From Clonostachys chloroleuca (lineage: Eukaryota > Ascomycota > Sordariomycetes > Hypocreales > Bionectriaceae): 64,000 nucleotides of DNA. The notes below the pieces were generated by a model. The model saw only the letters and a list, made by a program, of their open reading frames with translations. It was not told the origin of the DNA and did not search any database. Where the stretch lies: NCBI GenBank assembly GCA_037952775.1, contig JBANAY010000003.1, positions 17,360,001 through 17,424,000 on the forward strand, read 5' to 3'. Made by a program: the position numbers and the translations under genes. Below are positions 23,101 through 33,734 of the stretch, piece by piece. How positions within the stretch are numbered: position 1 is the first letter of the stretch; every line of letters starts with the position of its first letter.

Positions 23101-25338
23101 TGGAATTCGGCTTTGGGGCAGAGCTCGCCATTTTGATGTCGAGTATAATCTCGGGCATCAGATACTCGTCGGGAATAGCGTCTCTCTCGTTCATGCTCAT
23201 TAAGCTCCGCTCCGCATCCCTCTTGGCGAAAGACACACGAGATGTCGGAGCAATTACACCATAAACCCATGCTCCAGGCTTCCATGAGCAGTGAGCATAA
23301 GAGAGGTTTTCCCACTTGACCAAGTATTCTTTTTTATCCTCACTCACATCCGAATGTAACAAGACAGGGGAATCGGAGTTTGCTGAGGATTGACTTTGTT
23401 TAGTTGGTCTCCAGGCAACTAGACGGTGGATTTTCTGTGTCATCAGGCCACAGTCATTGCAGAGCCAGTCAATTGAATAATCCTTGAGCTGCTCGGCCCG
23501 CAGATCAGTTCCTATCTTCGTAGAGCCGTCGCCGTGAGGTGGCAAGTGCTTGAGATGCCACCCTCGATGACAGCCCTTGCATCTGAACAGGACAAGATCC
23601 GCATTGTTGAGCAGATTTTCTGAGACAGGAGTAATGGGATCAACCCCGCCATTCTCGTCGCGAAGCTTTTCCTCTTGTCGTGCAGTTTTCTTGGATGAAA
23701 AAGGAGCACAGGCTTTGCCATCTGTGTGGCAGTCTTGGCAAGTACCATATTTAGGCGCGATTCGATCTTTCTTCCCGTGGACGCCGATACAAAAGCGGCA
23801 TTGCAAGACGAAGTTCTCTTCTCCAACTTTCGTAACCATGTGCTCTCGGCCACTTCGGAAACCAAGACAATTTTTATGGTATGACAAACTGCAACCCTGG
23901 CAGTGAACTAGTTGGCCTTTGTTCTTTGTTCCATTACAAGTATGGCAAGTTTCCATGTGAACGGAGACAAAAGTAGAATCGCACGGCTGAAATGTCTCTC
24001 GGATTGAGATGACTCTAGGCGCTCCTTGCCCTTTATCGTCCACAAGCTCGAACGCATCATCTTCATCTACCCCGTCTTGCATGAACTGTTGATTCCTAGT
24101 GGCCCGAGAAGATCGGCGAGGGGCCTCGAACTCAATATCTGAGTCAGGACTTCGTCGCTTGCCGGATGGTTTGGGGTGACGCGACAACCTCTGTGAGCGT
24201 TGTTGAAGGCGTGAGCGGCGCGTCTTGGCCTTAGCTTGAACAATATCTGAAGTAATAAAAGGAGGATCATCATCACCATCCGACTGAGGGATAGGATCAC
24301 CTGCAAGCTCGTCTCGATAATCTATGATCTTTTGAGGTCGTGCCCTCAAGGTGCGTGTAGGTAAATCCTTCTTTGGTTTCTCATCTTCCAGGTCAGATGG
24401 ACTGTGTTGAATATGGGAGCTCCGCCGACTGCTGCCTGGTCTCAAACTCCGAAGTCGAGGTTGGCGAGAGATGACATCCGGGCTTGACTTAATGTCGAGT
24501 TCCTCATTTTGATCAAAGTCTAGCAAGTCTGATCCAACGCTAACCGAATCAGAGATCCAATTATCGTCATCTGATCGCTTTCTTTTACCTGCATTAGCAG
24601 GTTGATAGAATGCCATCAGCGCAGCGGCTCCAGTTTCGTAATTATTCAGTGTACTATGATCAACCTTGGGAGTTTGAGTTAGCAGGAAGTGCTGAAGTGG
24701 AGAAGGGTGAGGTTTGAGCTAAGGAAGTAGGTGATGGAGTATTGTCTCTGTTTCGAGAAGGTGAGGAGAAGGTGTGTAAAGTTTCAAAGTGATGAAGAGA
24801 TCTAAGGGCCGTGTGATGACAAGTTGAAAAAAGGCAAGGTGTATGAGGAGAGCAAGAAAGGCAAAGAGGCAAGATGCATTTGGGTTCTTCTCCAAAGACA
24901 AAAAGCAGAGAATTTGGCACATACCTGTTCCTCGCGACCATCTGTAAACTCTACATGATATTTTACCTCCCCATTTTCCAGCACCTCCTCCTGAATGACC
25001 CTTTCCACAATATCACTCTGAGTGTTGACGTACTGCGCGCGCAGATGTGAGGGCAGCGGCCGTAGTTCAACATGGATTTGTGTGTTTTGTTGCTTTGGGC
25101 TTGCAGTATCCAGGCTCATAGAGTCTTCGTCGTCCGTATTTGTAGCCAAACCCGCTGTGTCCACTATATCCAATACAGTCTGGTTCAAAGTTGACGAAAC
25201 AGAGCTCTCACGGATTGGAGCGTCGGCTATTGGTTCGTCTTGTCCATGATCCATGACAGGGCTCGCTGTATCGGCCAGCTTAACACTATGATGGCGCAAA
25301 CTGGGCGACGGAGAGCTCTCAGGGACGGGCTCGCTCAT
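20199..25338 (-). CDS. mit1: CHD/Mi-2-type (Mit1-like) SNF2 chromatin-remodelling ATPase
   Basis: Five exons: 25338-24925, 24664-22682, 22632-21004, 20935-20797 and 20698-20199; about 1,554 aa. Introns are 260, 49, 68 and 98 nt; the first acceptor is AAG and the last is a tandem CAGCAG. In order: a tudor-like N-terminal segment; basic Ser-rich region; Cys/His PHD-like region from about residue 375 (CHTCNGTKNKGQLVHCQGC, CKGCHRGWH, CNDC); chromo-like stretch EYLVKWENLSYAHCSWKPG; SNF2 ATPase with DEMGLGKTVQ near residue 780, DEGQRLKN as motif II and LTGTPLQNN; helicase C domain with VLIFSQFLDQ and SRAHRIGQ. The C-terminus has a predicted helical LDRLNRSMVDLSTREKMK segment. In S. pombe Mit1 works in the SHREC silencing complex; orthology is probable, not proven. 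Retention of the last intron gives a different tail ending at 20441. Confidence 0.85.
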
Positions 25339-26069
25339 GTCGAAGCTTCCTTGCGAGAGCGTGCTGTAGACAGCACCCTATCGCGCAACGTCTTCGTGTT
25401 TGTCGAGTTCAGATCGAAATCGCTTCGGCTAGGGCGTGGGTCTGGCAGTTCGGTTTGGTGTATTTCGCTGTAGTTGCAGGGGAAAGTGAAAGAAAAGGAA
25501 ATATACAAAACATGGCATAAGATTAAAGGAGTCTAATTGATTTACATTGCGCGAAATAGATGTGAAAGCAAGGCCATGGCAATGTGAAGAGCGACTGAAG
25601 AAAGGCTCATATGGGTGTCAAGTATACCGGAGCAGGTGCACTGTACACGACCCGTCTCTCTAAACGCGTCTAGGCACTAATTACCAGCGATGCGACTGGT
25701 GGGCCAGCAAGGTTGACCCACGCAAACCCCTTGCTAAAGAGGCGACATCAAGGAATTTTCATTTATGTGGTCGGCTACTTGTAGAATTTTGCTATTGTGA
25801 ATTGCTGAATCTATAGAGTTTTGTTTCCAACTGTGGATATCTGTACAATCCTCGAAGTGACGATGTGCTACAGCAGGACTTCCCCCTATAAAGAAGTACA
25901 ACCGTGAAGTGGGAATTAATGCAGCCCTAGAGCCAACCGTAGCGCAAGTTTCGCCTCACCGCCCATATCGAGCCTCCACCGAGGCGGCAGAAAAAAAAGC
26001 TGGCTCAAGTGCATCTTGCGCCAGCTCTCTAGAGAGGGTCATGACTGGAGTCAAGTCTTAGATGATGCG
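25339..26069. promoter_or_regulatory. Shared divergent promoter region, remodeller and mrm1
   Basis: About 730 bp between two start codons pointing away from each other. No coding exon or specific factor site was identified. Confidence 0.5.
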
Positions 26070-27820
26070 ATGATGCGCTCACTGCAGAGTAAGACCTTGG
26101 GCCTACCCTTTCGGTTTTCGAAATTTTCTCCCATTCACGCCCCTATCCCTGCTTCGATTCGCTTCGCCAGCCTGTCAGCGATTCATCGTGGGCTTCGCCG
26201 ATCAGAAAGGGTCCAATATGGAGAAGTGAGGCCCCGAGCACCAAGCACGCGAGGACGCCGCGATGACAAAGAATCCCAGAGCCTCACTGAAAAGGCTCTT
26301 GAGGGGGCCGGCTCAAAGCGACAGCAATTGAGGCTAATAAGAAAGCTTAAAAAAAAAAGGAAGAGGAAGAGACTGGTACAGGCCGGAAGACAAGACGCAA
26401 GCGGTTCAACGACCCTGACTCCGAATTTGGCAAGAAAAGCCTTGTATATCAGATGAAACATGGCTCACTTCAGCATCTCGTCAGTAAAATTGATGAGCCG
26501 GTACGACCTCGTCCCATAAGAGGGGGCTTCAGACGTGAACCACGATACCCACGAGACAATGCGAACATACCACCCGCCACCAAGCTCGATAGACCATCAA
26601 GCGCCGACTTTGCAAAACGATTCCACGGCAATGTCGAAGATACTCAACCTACGGAGCAGCCGAGGGCTTTTCGACGTGGACCAACAAATTCAAGATCTAG
26701 TAGAGATGGTTTCAACTTATTCAGTCGGGAGAGACGAGAGGATACCAACAGCGCGCTGAAGATGATGATGCCTGCGCCGCGTGAAAGACTTGGAAAATTC
26801 ATGCCCATGACCATTAAATACACCACTGCAGCATCCCAATTCCTATACGGAAAGTCAGTCGTCAAAGCGGCGCTAGACCAAGGAAGGCGGAAACTTTACA
26901 ACCTATACATTTATGGTGGTGAAAATCGACAGGAATCGAAGGATAACGAAATAATCTCGAGGTTGGCAAAAATGCAAGGCGTGCCCATTACTATTGTCCC
27001 AACCGAAGACCAGCGCCTCATGGACAAGATGAGCCAGGGCAGACCCCACAACGGCTTTGTACTGGAGACCTCACCCATCCCTCAACTTCCCATCACTGCT
27101 CTAGGTCCGCTCGAGGAAAACCCTTCTCGGCTGGGGTTTCACGTCAAGATTGATCATCAAAGTAAAGAGGAGGAGGCCGTAAATGGCACTGAATCGTTCA
27201 TTCCTCGGTCAAGCTCCGTCACCGCCAAGCCCTACGTATTACTCCTGAACGAAATCCTTGACCCGGGAAATCTCGGTGCTCTTCTACGTACTGCGAGCTA
27301 TTTCGGAGCCGATGCGGTTGGCATCACAAATCGCAACTCTGCCAAGCTCAGCCCAGTTGTTTTAAAGTCTGCTGCCGGAGCTGTAGAAGAAATGACCATC
27401 TTCACAGTCGACTCCCCGGTATCCTTCCTCGAAGAATCAAGGAAAGCCGGTTGGGTATCATATGCGGCAGTAGCCGCTCCGGATAAGAAGCTGGCTCAAA
27501 AGCATGGTGATAAATTCATCTCGTCAAGTGATGTCGAGTATGATCAGCCGCTCAATGAGAAGCCATGCATCCTGGTTTTGGGCAATGAAGGCTACGGGCT
27601 CTCAAAGGACCTGAAAGTCGCGGCAGACTATGAGCTTTCCGTTCCTCGTTTCCTTCAGGACAGTTGCATCGATAGTTTGAATGTCAGCGTCGCTGCTGGC
27701 TTACTTTGCCATTCCTTTGTTAAGGGACAAGCAAAACCTAGTGTTAAACCTTTAAAGAAGAGAACCCCTTCAGACACTTCTGAACCTTCCCAGGAGAAAG
27801 TGGAGGATTCAATATTTTAG
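26070..27820 (+). CDS. mrm1: Mitochondrial rRNA 2'-O-ribose methyltransferase, frame broken at an A10 run
   Basis: SpoU/TrmH-family enzyme of 583 aa once one base is added to the ten A at 26349-26358. The N-terminal part (from the paired ATGs at 26070/26073) is rich in Arg, Ser and Ala (FRFSKFSPIHAPIPASIRFA), as expected of a mitochondrial presequence. After the shift come basic residues, then GKKSLVYQMKHGS, the SpoU substrate-binding domain (FLYGKSVVKAAL) and the knotted catalytic domain with motif 1 NEILDPGNLGALLRTA, motif 2 LVLGNEGYGLS and motif 3 SLNVSVAAG. Yeast Mrm1 methylates G2270 of the 21S mitochondrial rRNA; this is inferred by family. Without the frame repair, an internal ATG at 26453 would give a protein lacking the presequence. 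Confidence 0.85.
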
Positions 27821-28558
27821 CCACGTTTTGATGAACCTGCAATCTGTACAATATATAGAAAGGGTGTTCAGAGAACATTCATGATGTAACATACTACATG
27901 ACTATAGTAATTCTAGAAGCGCTTTAGGGTAGGATATTTGGACAACTTATGAAATATACCCAGACAGAACAATTGCATCGAACCACGCCAAATATTTCCC
28001 TAATTAGGAAGAGTGACGTCGATGGCTCCAAAATAGCCATTCCAAGCGCTGCAGCACACCAAACAGCGTTTGATTCTGAGACCATACAGAAAGGGGTGCC
28101 AACCTTGTCACTGTGGTGAGTGCAAAATTCCCATAGTACAATACCTATCTTCATGTCGAAAGTAGAGAAAGGGGGATACACAACGTTCTAATTTGGCGGG
28201 TTGTATCTCGCAAGGATGCCATGTTCAATCCCGAACGGCCGGCGGGTTGCCCAGCCACCAAGATTTGTTTTAATAGAGGCTGCCTCCACCAAACAACACG
28301 AACGTCTAGCAAATTCATGCCGTACTTTAGAGAAACAGTCATCGCACCAGAAAATAGTCCTTCTTTCACTGAACGGATTGAATTCGGTTCTGGAAAGAGC
28401 CTGTCCTGTTACTCCGGTTGAAATACTCAATTAAAGGATGAAATAAGCCCACCGCACCATTCATCAGCAATTCATCATTAGCAGCGTCCATCAGCAGCTT
28501 CACAGCACCAACCCCGACGACGAAGAAAACCTTCAATCTTCAGTCGATACGCATTAAA
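27821..28558. other. Intergenic region
   Basis: This separates mrm1 from the cysteine-rich protein gene. Short frames on both strands near 28190-28430 have no coding features. The last 100 bases are a typical CA-rich leader. Confidence 0.5.
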
Positions 28559-29852
28559 ATGGTAGCACCCAGAGGCATTTTACTGCTGCCTCCATCGCTG
28601 CTTACCTTGCTCACCCAGGTTGCAGCCAACCCGCAGCCTACCGCGCTCAAGAAGCTCGCGCCTGACTCAAATGAGAAGATCTTCCCAGAGCATCTCGCAT
28701 TTGCGCCGCCTGGGAGCTTCCCCATTGGCATTTATGGCACTCCGCTCCTTCCCGGCGTAGACGACGGAAATGGCGAATCAGAGCGAACGAACAGCTCTTC
28801 TAGGTTCTTCCAGCGAGCCTTTGCACCTCACATTGATGAAACGCGGGAGAACATGATGCGAAGGGCAGCGGAAATGCTGGCCATTTTAGAGAAGCGATCC
28901 TCGTGTCCATCTGACATGAACAGCTGCGAAGATATCGGAGCCGCTAATAAGTGCTGTCAGAAGGGGACGTACTGCACATCTGTCGCAGATTCCAATGTGG
29001 CCAGTGTCGCGTGCTGTCCAGACGGCGTACAATGTGGAGGGGGGTAGGAAGCTGCCCCACGAGCGCTGTGAGCTGTCCATCGTCCCTCGGTGGCGGCTGC
29101 TGTCTCCAGGGATACATTTGCCAGGGCATAGGATGTAAGTACCTATCTCTTCGTACCACAACGATGAAACGGAGTGGCGATGGACTACCAAGGGCTGACA
29201 ACCAACAACAGGCGTGACAGAGGTAGTTTCGACAGCGCCAACAACAACGCAGGTTCAAAACACTTCATCCCGGCCTACCGTGACGACTGTCACAAGCACA
29301 CAAACCACGACAAGCCTTTCCTCAGTCCAGTCAACGACTCAGCCTATTACCTCCGCTACCCGAACAGTTTCTAGCTCGGCCACAGCGACTGGAGAGGCTC
29401 CTTGGCGGCCAACAGTGACTGATACTACCACCTCTGCTCCTGACACACAGACTGGCTGCCCGACTGGTTTTTACGGCTGCTTGGCCACTCATGGCGGCGG
29501 CTGCTGCCAAACTGATCGAGAATGCGAAACACATTCATGCCCTGCTCCTTCTTCCACCACACTGGTGTCAAATGGCGTTACGGTAGTGGTTGCTGCCAGC
29601 AACGTGCCAGCCGCTGCGACAGGTACGTGTGCTGGCGGATGGTTTCTCTGCGGGGAGGAAGGCGGCTCTGTCGCTGGGTGCTGTCCCAGCGGATACCAAT
29701 GCGGAACCGCGAGCTGCTTCACCGTGGAGGCGAGCCAGACTGGCAGTGTTCAGAAGGAGCTTCCAGAAAGTGGAGCTGTCTCCCATAGTCGTAGCTCCAG
29801 GAGGTCGCTTCTCTGCTTGATGGGACTTTCTGTCCTCTCTCTTCTACTGTGA
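28559..29852 (+). CDS. Secreted cysteine-rich, Ser/Thr-rich GPI-type protein, frame broken at a G6 run
   Basis: Exons 28559-29134 and 29212-29852 (intron 77 nt, GTAAGT, CAG). With one base added to six G at 29039-29044 the product is 405 aa and the phase of the intron fits. It begins with a hydrophobic signal sequence (GILLLPPSLLTLLTQVAA). Next come a propeptide-like region, a first cysteine module (CPSDMNSC, KCCQKGTYC, ACCPDGVQC, then across the break SCPTSAVSCPSSLGGGCC), a long Ser/Thr linker for O-glycosylation, two more modules (GCPTGFYGCLATHGGGCC; CAGGWFLC, GCCPSGYQC), and a hydrophobic C-terminal tail after a Ser-rich site, consistent with a GPI anchor. Probably a cell-wall or plasma-membrane surface protein. 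The cysteine pattern across the break argues strongly that the frame is really continuous. Confidence 0.8.
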
Positions 29853-30197
29853 GGCGGCAGCTGGTTGCTCCTTCTTCGCGAAACCTCATCTAGTTGCGCC
29901 ACTTGCATTTGCACGTTATCGGTTGCCAGGGCTCCTGCAGCCGCGGTTTCCAGTCTCGAATCTCCCAAATGGACGGAGGCAAGAAACGCAAAATTGGAAG
30001 GCACGCCTACGTGACTTGAGAAGATATATCCCCCGCTCGTTTCTCGGTCTCTTCTTCCTCTTCTCTTCTTTTCTCTTCTCATCACCATACAATAGAGCTC
30101 TTCCGCATCCATTCTTGGCCAAGTCTCACCATACTTTTTTGGAATCATTACACATACATCTTAACTTCTGAGCTTCCACTCCATCAAATCATTCACC
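29853..30197. other. Intergenic region and leader
   Basis: 345 bp between two genes on the same strand. It contains a TATATC element near 30025 and a CT-rich stretch at 30040-30080 before the ATG at 30198. Confidence 0.45.
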
Positions 30198-31310
30198 ATG
30201 AGTGTTCCCTCTCTCTCTGCCAATGGGCCGCCCTCTGGCATCAACCCAGCCCCCATTGTTCCCGGTCTCCACGTTCCAGGAGCTCCCTTCCACTCACAGA
30301 GCGAGTACGGTATCGACCCGTCTTGTCAGAACATGTGGACCATTATCGAAGCTTGCCAAGAAAAACATTCCGAGTCTCATCTCCGTGTCAACAGAGATTG
30401 CCTGTGTGAAAGAGATATCATCAGCAGCTGGATCACATGCCATAGATGCTGGGATCGAGTCACCTATCATTCCAACGGCAAACGTGACTTGGCTTCTTCC
30501 CCTTACCTCATTGACGATGTCACTCTTTCTCTTGTTCAAAGTCTTTGCGACCGAAGCACATCGGCCTCGGTAGCTCCCGATGGAGATGATTCCGATTTGG
30601 ATGTGTCCATCAAATGGGATACACTCGAAGAGCCCGATGAATTAGAGTTTGACGAAGAAGAGTCTGACGATGAGGAGTCAGATGAGGAGGAATCCGATGA
30701 TGATGATTCTGACGAAGAGGACTTTTTTGACGAAGAGGAGGAGTCCGACGATGATGAATCTGATGAAGAGGGCTTTTTTGACGAAGAGGAGTCTGACGAC
30801 GATGAGTTTGATGAGGATTTCGAGGATGAACCGTCTATTGAGGTGGATTCCACTAAAAAAGCATCTGATGACATCAACAAAGAAGAGTCTGAGGGAAAAG
30901 ATGCCAATGATGAGGACGACAAGGAAGAGGGCATCCATGAAGAGGACGCGGATGAAGGCACCAATGAAGTAGAGTCCGATGAGGACCAGCTCTCGGCAGT
31001 GATCAGTGCGAATGGTGTCTCTGGCTCACATGACTGCTTGCCTCCGCAAACGAAAATCATGTCCGAAGATTTCGATCTTGCTTCTGAAAATTCAATCGGC
31101 GCAAGTCTTGGTCATTCCACAGACGAAGCAATTGTCGTCAACTCAGGGCATCAATTGGGCGGATTCATCACCAAAACTGGGAAACCCACTCCAAAGGCCC
31201 CCGCCCGCGACGCTCTTGGTCATGAATTCAAAACGAAGAGCAACGCCAACACACGTGTTGCAAGTGTTGGTCTGGTTGTATTGGGATTATTGGCGGCTTG
31301 GGCCATGTAA
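30198..31310 (+). CDS. Acidic-repeat protein with C-terminal hydrophobic tail
   Basis: Single exon, 370 aa, family not recognised. Residues about 40-85 form a cysteine-containing segment (CQNMWTIIEACQEK, CLCERD, CHRCWDRV). Residues about 145-215 are an Asp/Glu/Ser repeat built from units like EEESDDEES and DEEDFFDEEEESDDDES, with phenylalanine doublets at intervals, followed by a less regular acidic region to about residue 275. The last 20 residues are hydrophobic (VASVGLVVLGLLAAWAM), which suggests a tail anchor or GPI signal, but no N-terminal signal peptide is visible; an upstream coding exon cannot be excluded. The repeat at DNA level is GA-rich and likely variable in length. Confidence 0.65.
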   Translation: MSVPSLSANGPPSGINPAPIVPGLHVPGAPFHSQSEYGIDPSCQNMWTIIEACQEKHSESHLRVNRDCLCERDIISSWITCHRCWDRVTYHSNGKRDLASSPYLIDDVTLSLVQSLCDRSTSASVAPDGDDSDLDVSIKWDTLEEPDELEFDEEESDDEESDEEESDDDDSDEEDFFDEEEESDDDESDEEGFFDEEESDDDEFDEDFEDEPSIEVDSTKKASDDINKEESEGKDANDEDDKEEGIHEEDADEGTNEVESDEDQLSAVISANGVSGSHDCLPPQTKIMSEDFDLASENSIGASLGHSTDEAIVVNSGHQLGGFITKTGKPTPKAPARDALGHEFKTKSNANTRVASVGLVVLGLLAAWAM

Positions 31311-31679
31311 ATAGCAAAGCATGTGAAACGGTGACGCAGTCCAGGCTTTTTTCACTCACGACTTTAGTAGTGCATAAATATCATTAATCAAATTCTGGCT
31401 TTACTCACTCGCGACCTAAGTAGTGCATAAATATCATTAATCGATTTCTGGCTTTACTACTCCTTGTCCTTGCAACCGTCCTACTCCTAATCTCAGGCAA
31501 TCACTTCTGTTGATACTTAGAGCATCACATCTCATTCAAGCAACCTCACTATACGCCACTAACCCAATATCCCCACGCACGCTCCAAGTGCAAAATAGTA
31601 TATGGTCGTTTTCCATTTAGATGACATATCCAACATGTTCCAGGGCAACCAACTTGGCACCGGCCAGGTAGGATTGCCT
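31311..31679. other. Convergent 3' region
   Basis: 3' ends of the acidic-protein gene (plus) and the GFA gene (minus). It holds the 53-bp tandem duplication listed separately and nothing coding. Confidence 0.5.
31341..31453. repeat. 53-bp tandem duplication, two copies
   Basis: The segment containing TAGTGCATAAATATCATTAA recurs with a 53-bp period (31368 and 31421), flanked by matching TCACTC and TTCTGGCTTTA sequence. Copies differ by a few substitutions. It lies just downstream of the stop at 31310, so it would be in or next to that gene's 3' UTR. Confidence 0.85.
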
Positions 31680-32302
31680 TTACTCGGGCATATGGGTGAA
31701 GGGTTTTGCAAGATGTTCCTGGCAGAAAGGGAGTTTGCCAACGGTCCAAATTTCGGTATCCTAAGCGCGGAAATGTCAGCGAAAGCAAGTGGAATATTTT
31801 GCTGCGTGGGAGTATTACAGGCTTAAGAGTCTTCTTGATCTCCGTGTCCAAGGTGCCACCCTTGAGGGCGATAATCTCGGGAGCAGCGTCAGGATCGTGA
31901 GCGATGGGTGAGCCGCACTCGGAACAAAAGAGGCGCCAGACAGATTTGCCCGAAGATCCCTTGCCCTCCCACTTCTTTATAGGACCATTGATTGTGAGTT
32001 TGTCCTTTGGGACGACAGCGACGAGAGCTGGTATTATTAGCCTGCGCTCGGACAAATGAGGGTATGCCAATTAAACTGGAAATGGCCACACTCGGGAGAA
32101 TTTGTCTTACAATAGGTAGATCCGCTCTATAGGCAATGGTTAGAAGCAGTTTTGGAATGGAGTCATAGCTACATAGGTAGACCTAGGGAAGACGAACCTG
32201 ACGCTGGCAATCGTCGCAGTGGTCGTAGCCAGTGAGGAGGGGTGCGTCGACGTTAGCTGTGTAAGTGACGGCCTTGCAGAGACAGTGACCAGTGAGAGGC
32301 AT
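31680..32302 (-). CDS. GFA-domain (glutathione-dependent formaldehyde-activating type) enzyme
   Basis: Four exons: 32302-32198, 32126-32111, 32027-31819 and 31760-31680; 136 aa, the normal length of single-domain fungal GFA proteins. The second exon is only 16 nt and encodes SGSTY plus one base. Zinc-binding motifs are complete: GHCLCKAV (C-x-C), CDDCQRQSG (C-x2-C) and CSECGSP (C-x2-C), followed by IALKGGTLD and LPFCQEHLAKPF. The fold resembles Gfa and CENP-V; the substrate of fungal paralogues is usually unknown, so formaldehyde conversion should not be assumed. The first donor is GTTCGT, less usual than the others. Phases agree across all three introns (71, 83 and 58 nt). Confidence 0.85.
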
Positions 32303-33595
32303 CTTGACTAAGGAATTCGTTCAAAACTATGAATTTTCCAGGGGATAAACAAAATCTAGCTAGGTAGCTCAAGAAAAGGAAACAGCCAGAGGAGCGCTAC
32401 CTCCCTCACATTATTTATGCATTTTCAAGGTGGTACAGCGGGGTAAAGGTCCAACCCAAAATCGGGCACAATCTGGCCCAGGCCGGCCGCCGATGCGCCA
32501 ATGGCGGGGTAGCAGCTATTGATAAATGACGTTGTGGTGATCGATGATGTGTGTGTCTTGGTGTGGTGAGTGGACGCGGGGGCACAACGGGTAGGCGCTT
32601 CATCAGGACTACCGCATACCTCCGGTTGTGACCACGGCGCTGATTCGTCTGGCGATCCCAGTCGTTGCATCGGCGTGCAATTATAGCTTGAGATAACACG
32701 GGCAATTACCTACATTCAGATGCTGCCCCTCGTTTGTCCTATTCCAGACTTCCAGCTCCGACAACATATTCAGTTTGAGAGATATCTTGGTGTCTTCATG
32801 TTGACTAACCAGTTGGTCAGCCACGAGGTAATCAGCTTTGCTGTATGACATTGAATTATCGACTGAACATTGTAGCTCGATGAACTAGCTGCTTGGCCTT
32901 TCGCTTGAACATGTACCCAAATTCGCACGACCCAATGGTATTAATAGTTCTCAAGAGGGCACTACTCGTGGATGGTGCATCTTGAGAAAAGCGGTTGCGT
33001 CTCTCGTAGGTGTGGCACGTTATCCAACGCCTTATCTATCCGTAGCGCCTTGACTAACAATTAGCAAGAAGCCCTGAAGTTTATTATCTTTTCAAATGCG
33101 TATTTCCCTTGTCTCCCATTCACCTCTTGTAGGCATTTGTAAAGAACTCGGGCTGCGGGGCAATTACGGAGGACAATTGAGCAGAATGACCCCTGCCATG
33201 AACACTTAAGGAGGTAATGCAGAGTCAATCCCAAGAAATGGAAGGGAATATTCGTCACTGCCAATGAAGTAATTGGAAGGAAAAACTTGCAATCACGCTG
33301 TTGGAAGGTGGTGATGCAACCACAACGTGTTACCTACTTGATATGGCATTCTCAAAAGTTCAGGCAACAAGCCACCTAGCATCTATGTCTAGGTACCTAA
33401 CTAGATCTCCTCCCGGGTGCCATGCGCCACACCGAACCGATCACGAGATCTCGCCAGGCAAAAAGAACATTGAAGTCGAGGGGCTATTTTTGAACAATTA
33501 ATAGCACAGCGTCTATAATCCAATAAATGCGAAGATTTGGCAACTACCGGGTAGGGGGTGGCTGTGAGTTGCCAACTGGGTGACATTGAAATCGA
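32303..33595. other. Intergenic region
   Basis: 1.3 kb between the GFA gene and the transposon. No coding exon, RNA gene or repeat was recognised; composition becomes AT-richer toward the transposon. Confidence 0.5.
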
Positions 33596-33597
33596 TA

Positions 33598-33639
33598 AGT
33601 CGAGTGGGGGAAGTGGCCCGGGGGTAGAAGTGGCCCACC
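33598..33639 (+). repeat. Left terminal inverted repeat
   Basis: 42 bp, inverted copy of 35391-35433, with five G where the partner has six. Outermost bases AGTCGAGTGG abut the TA duplication. Confidence 0.92.
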
Positions 33640-33734
33640 CCAAATGCCACACATTTTTAACAGTCTTGATGATGCAACTTAATAATTACTATATAAATTC
33701 AACTCCAATAGCTATGAAAATTATACCATTGTGA

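Noticed and set aside
30536..31060. 174-codon Ser-rich frame on the minus strand
   Set aside because: Antisense of the acidic repeat; the Ser/Asp pattern mirrors the plus-strand GA repeats.
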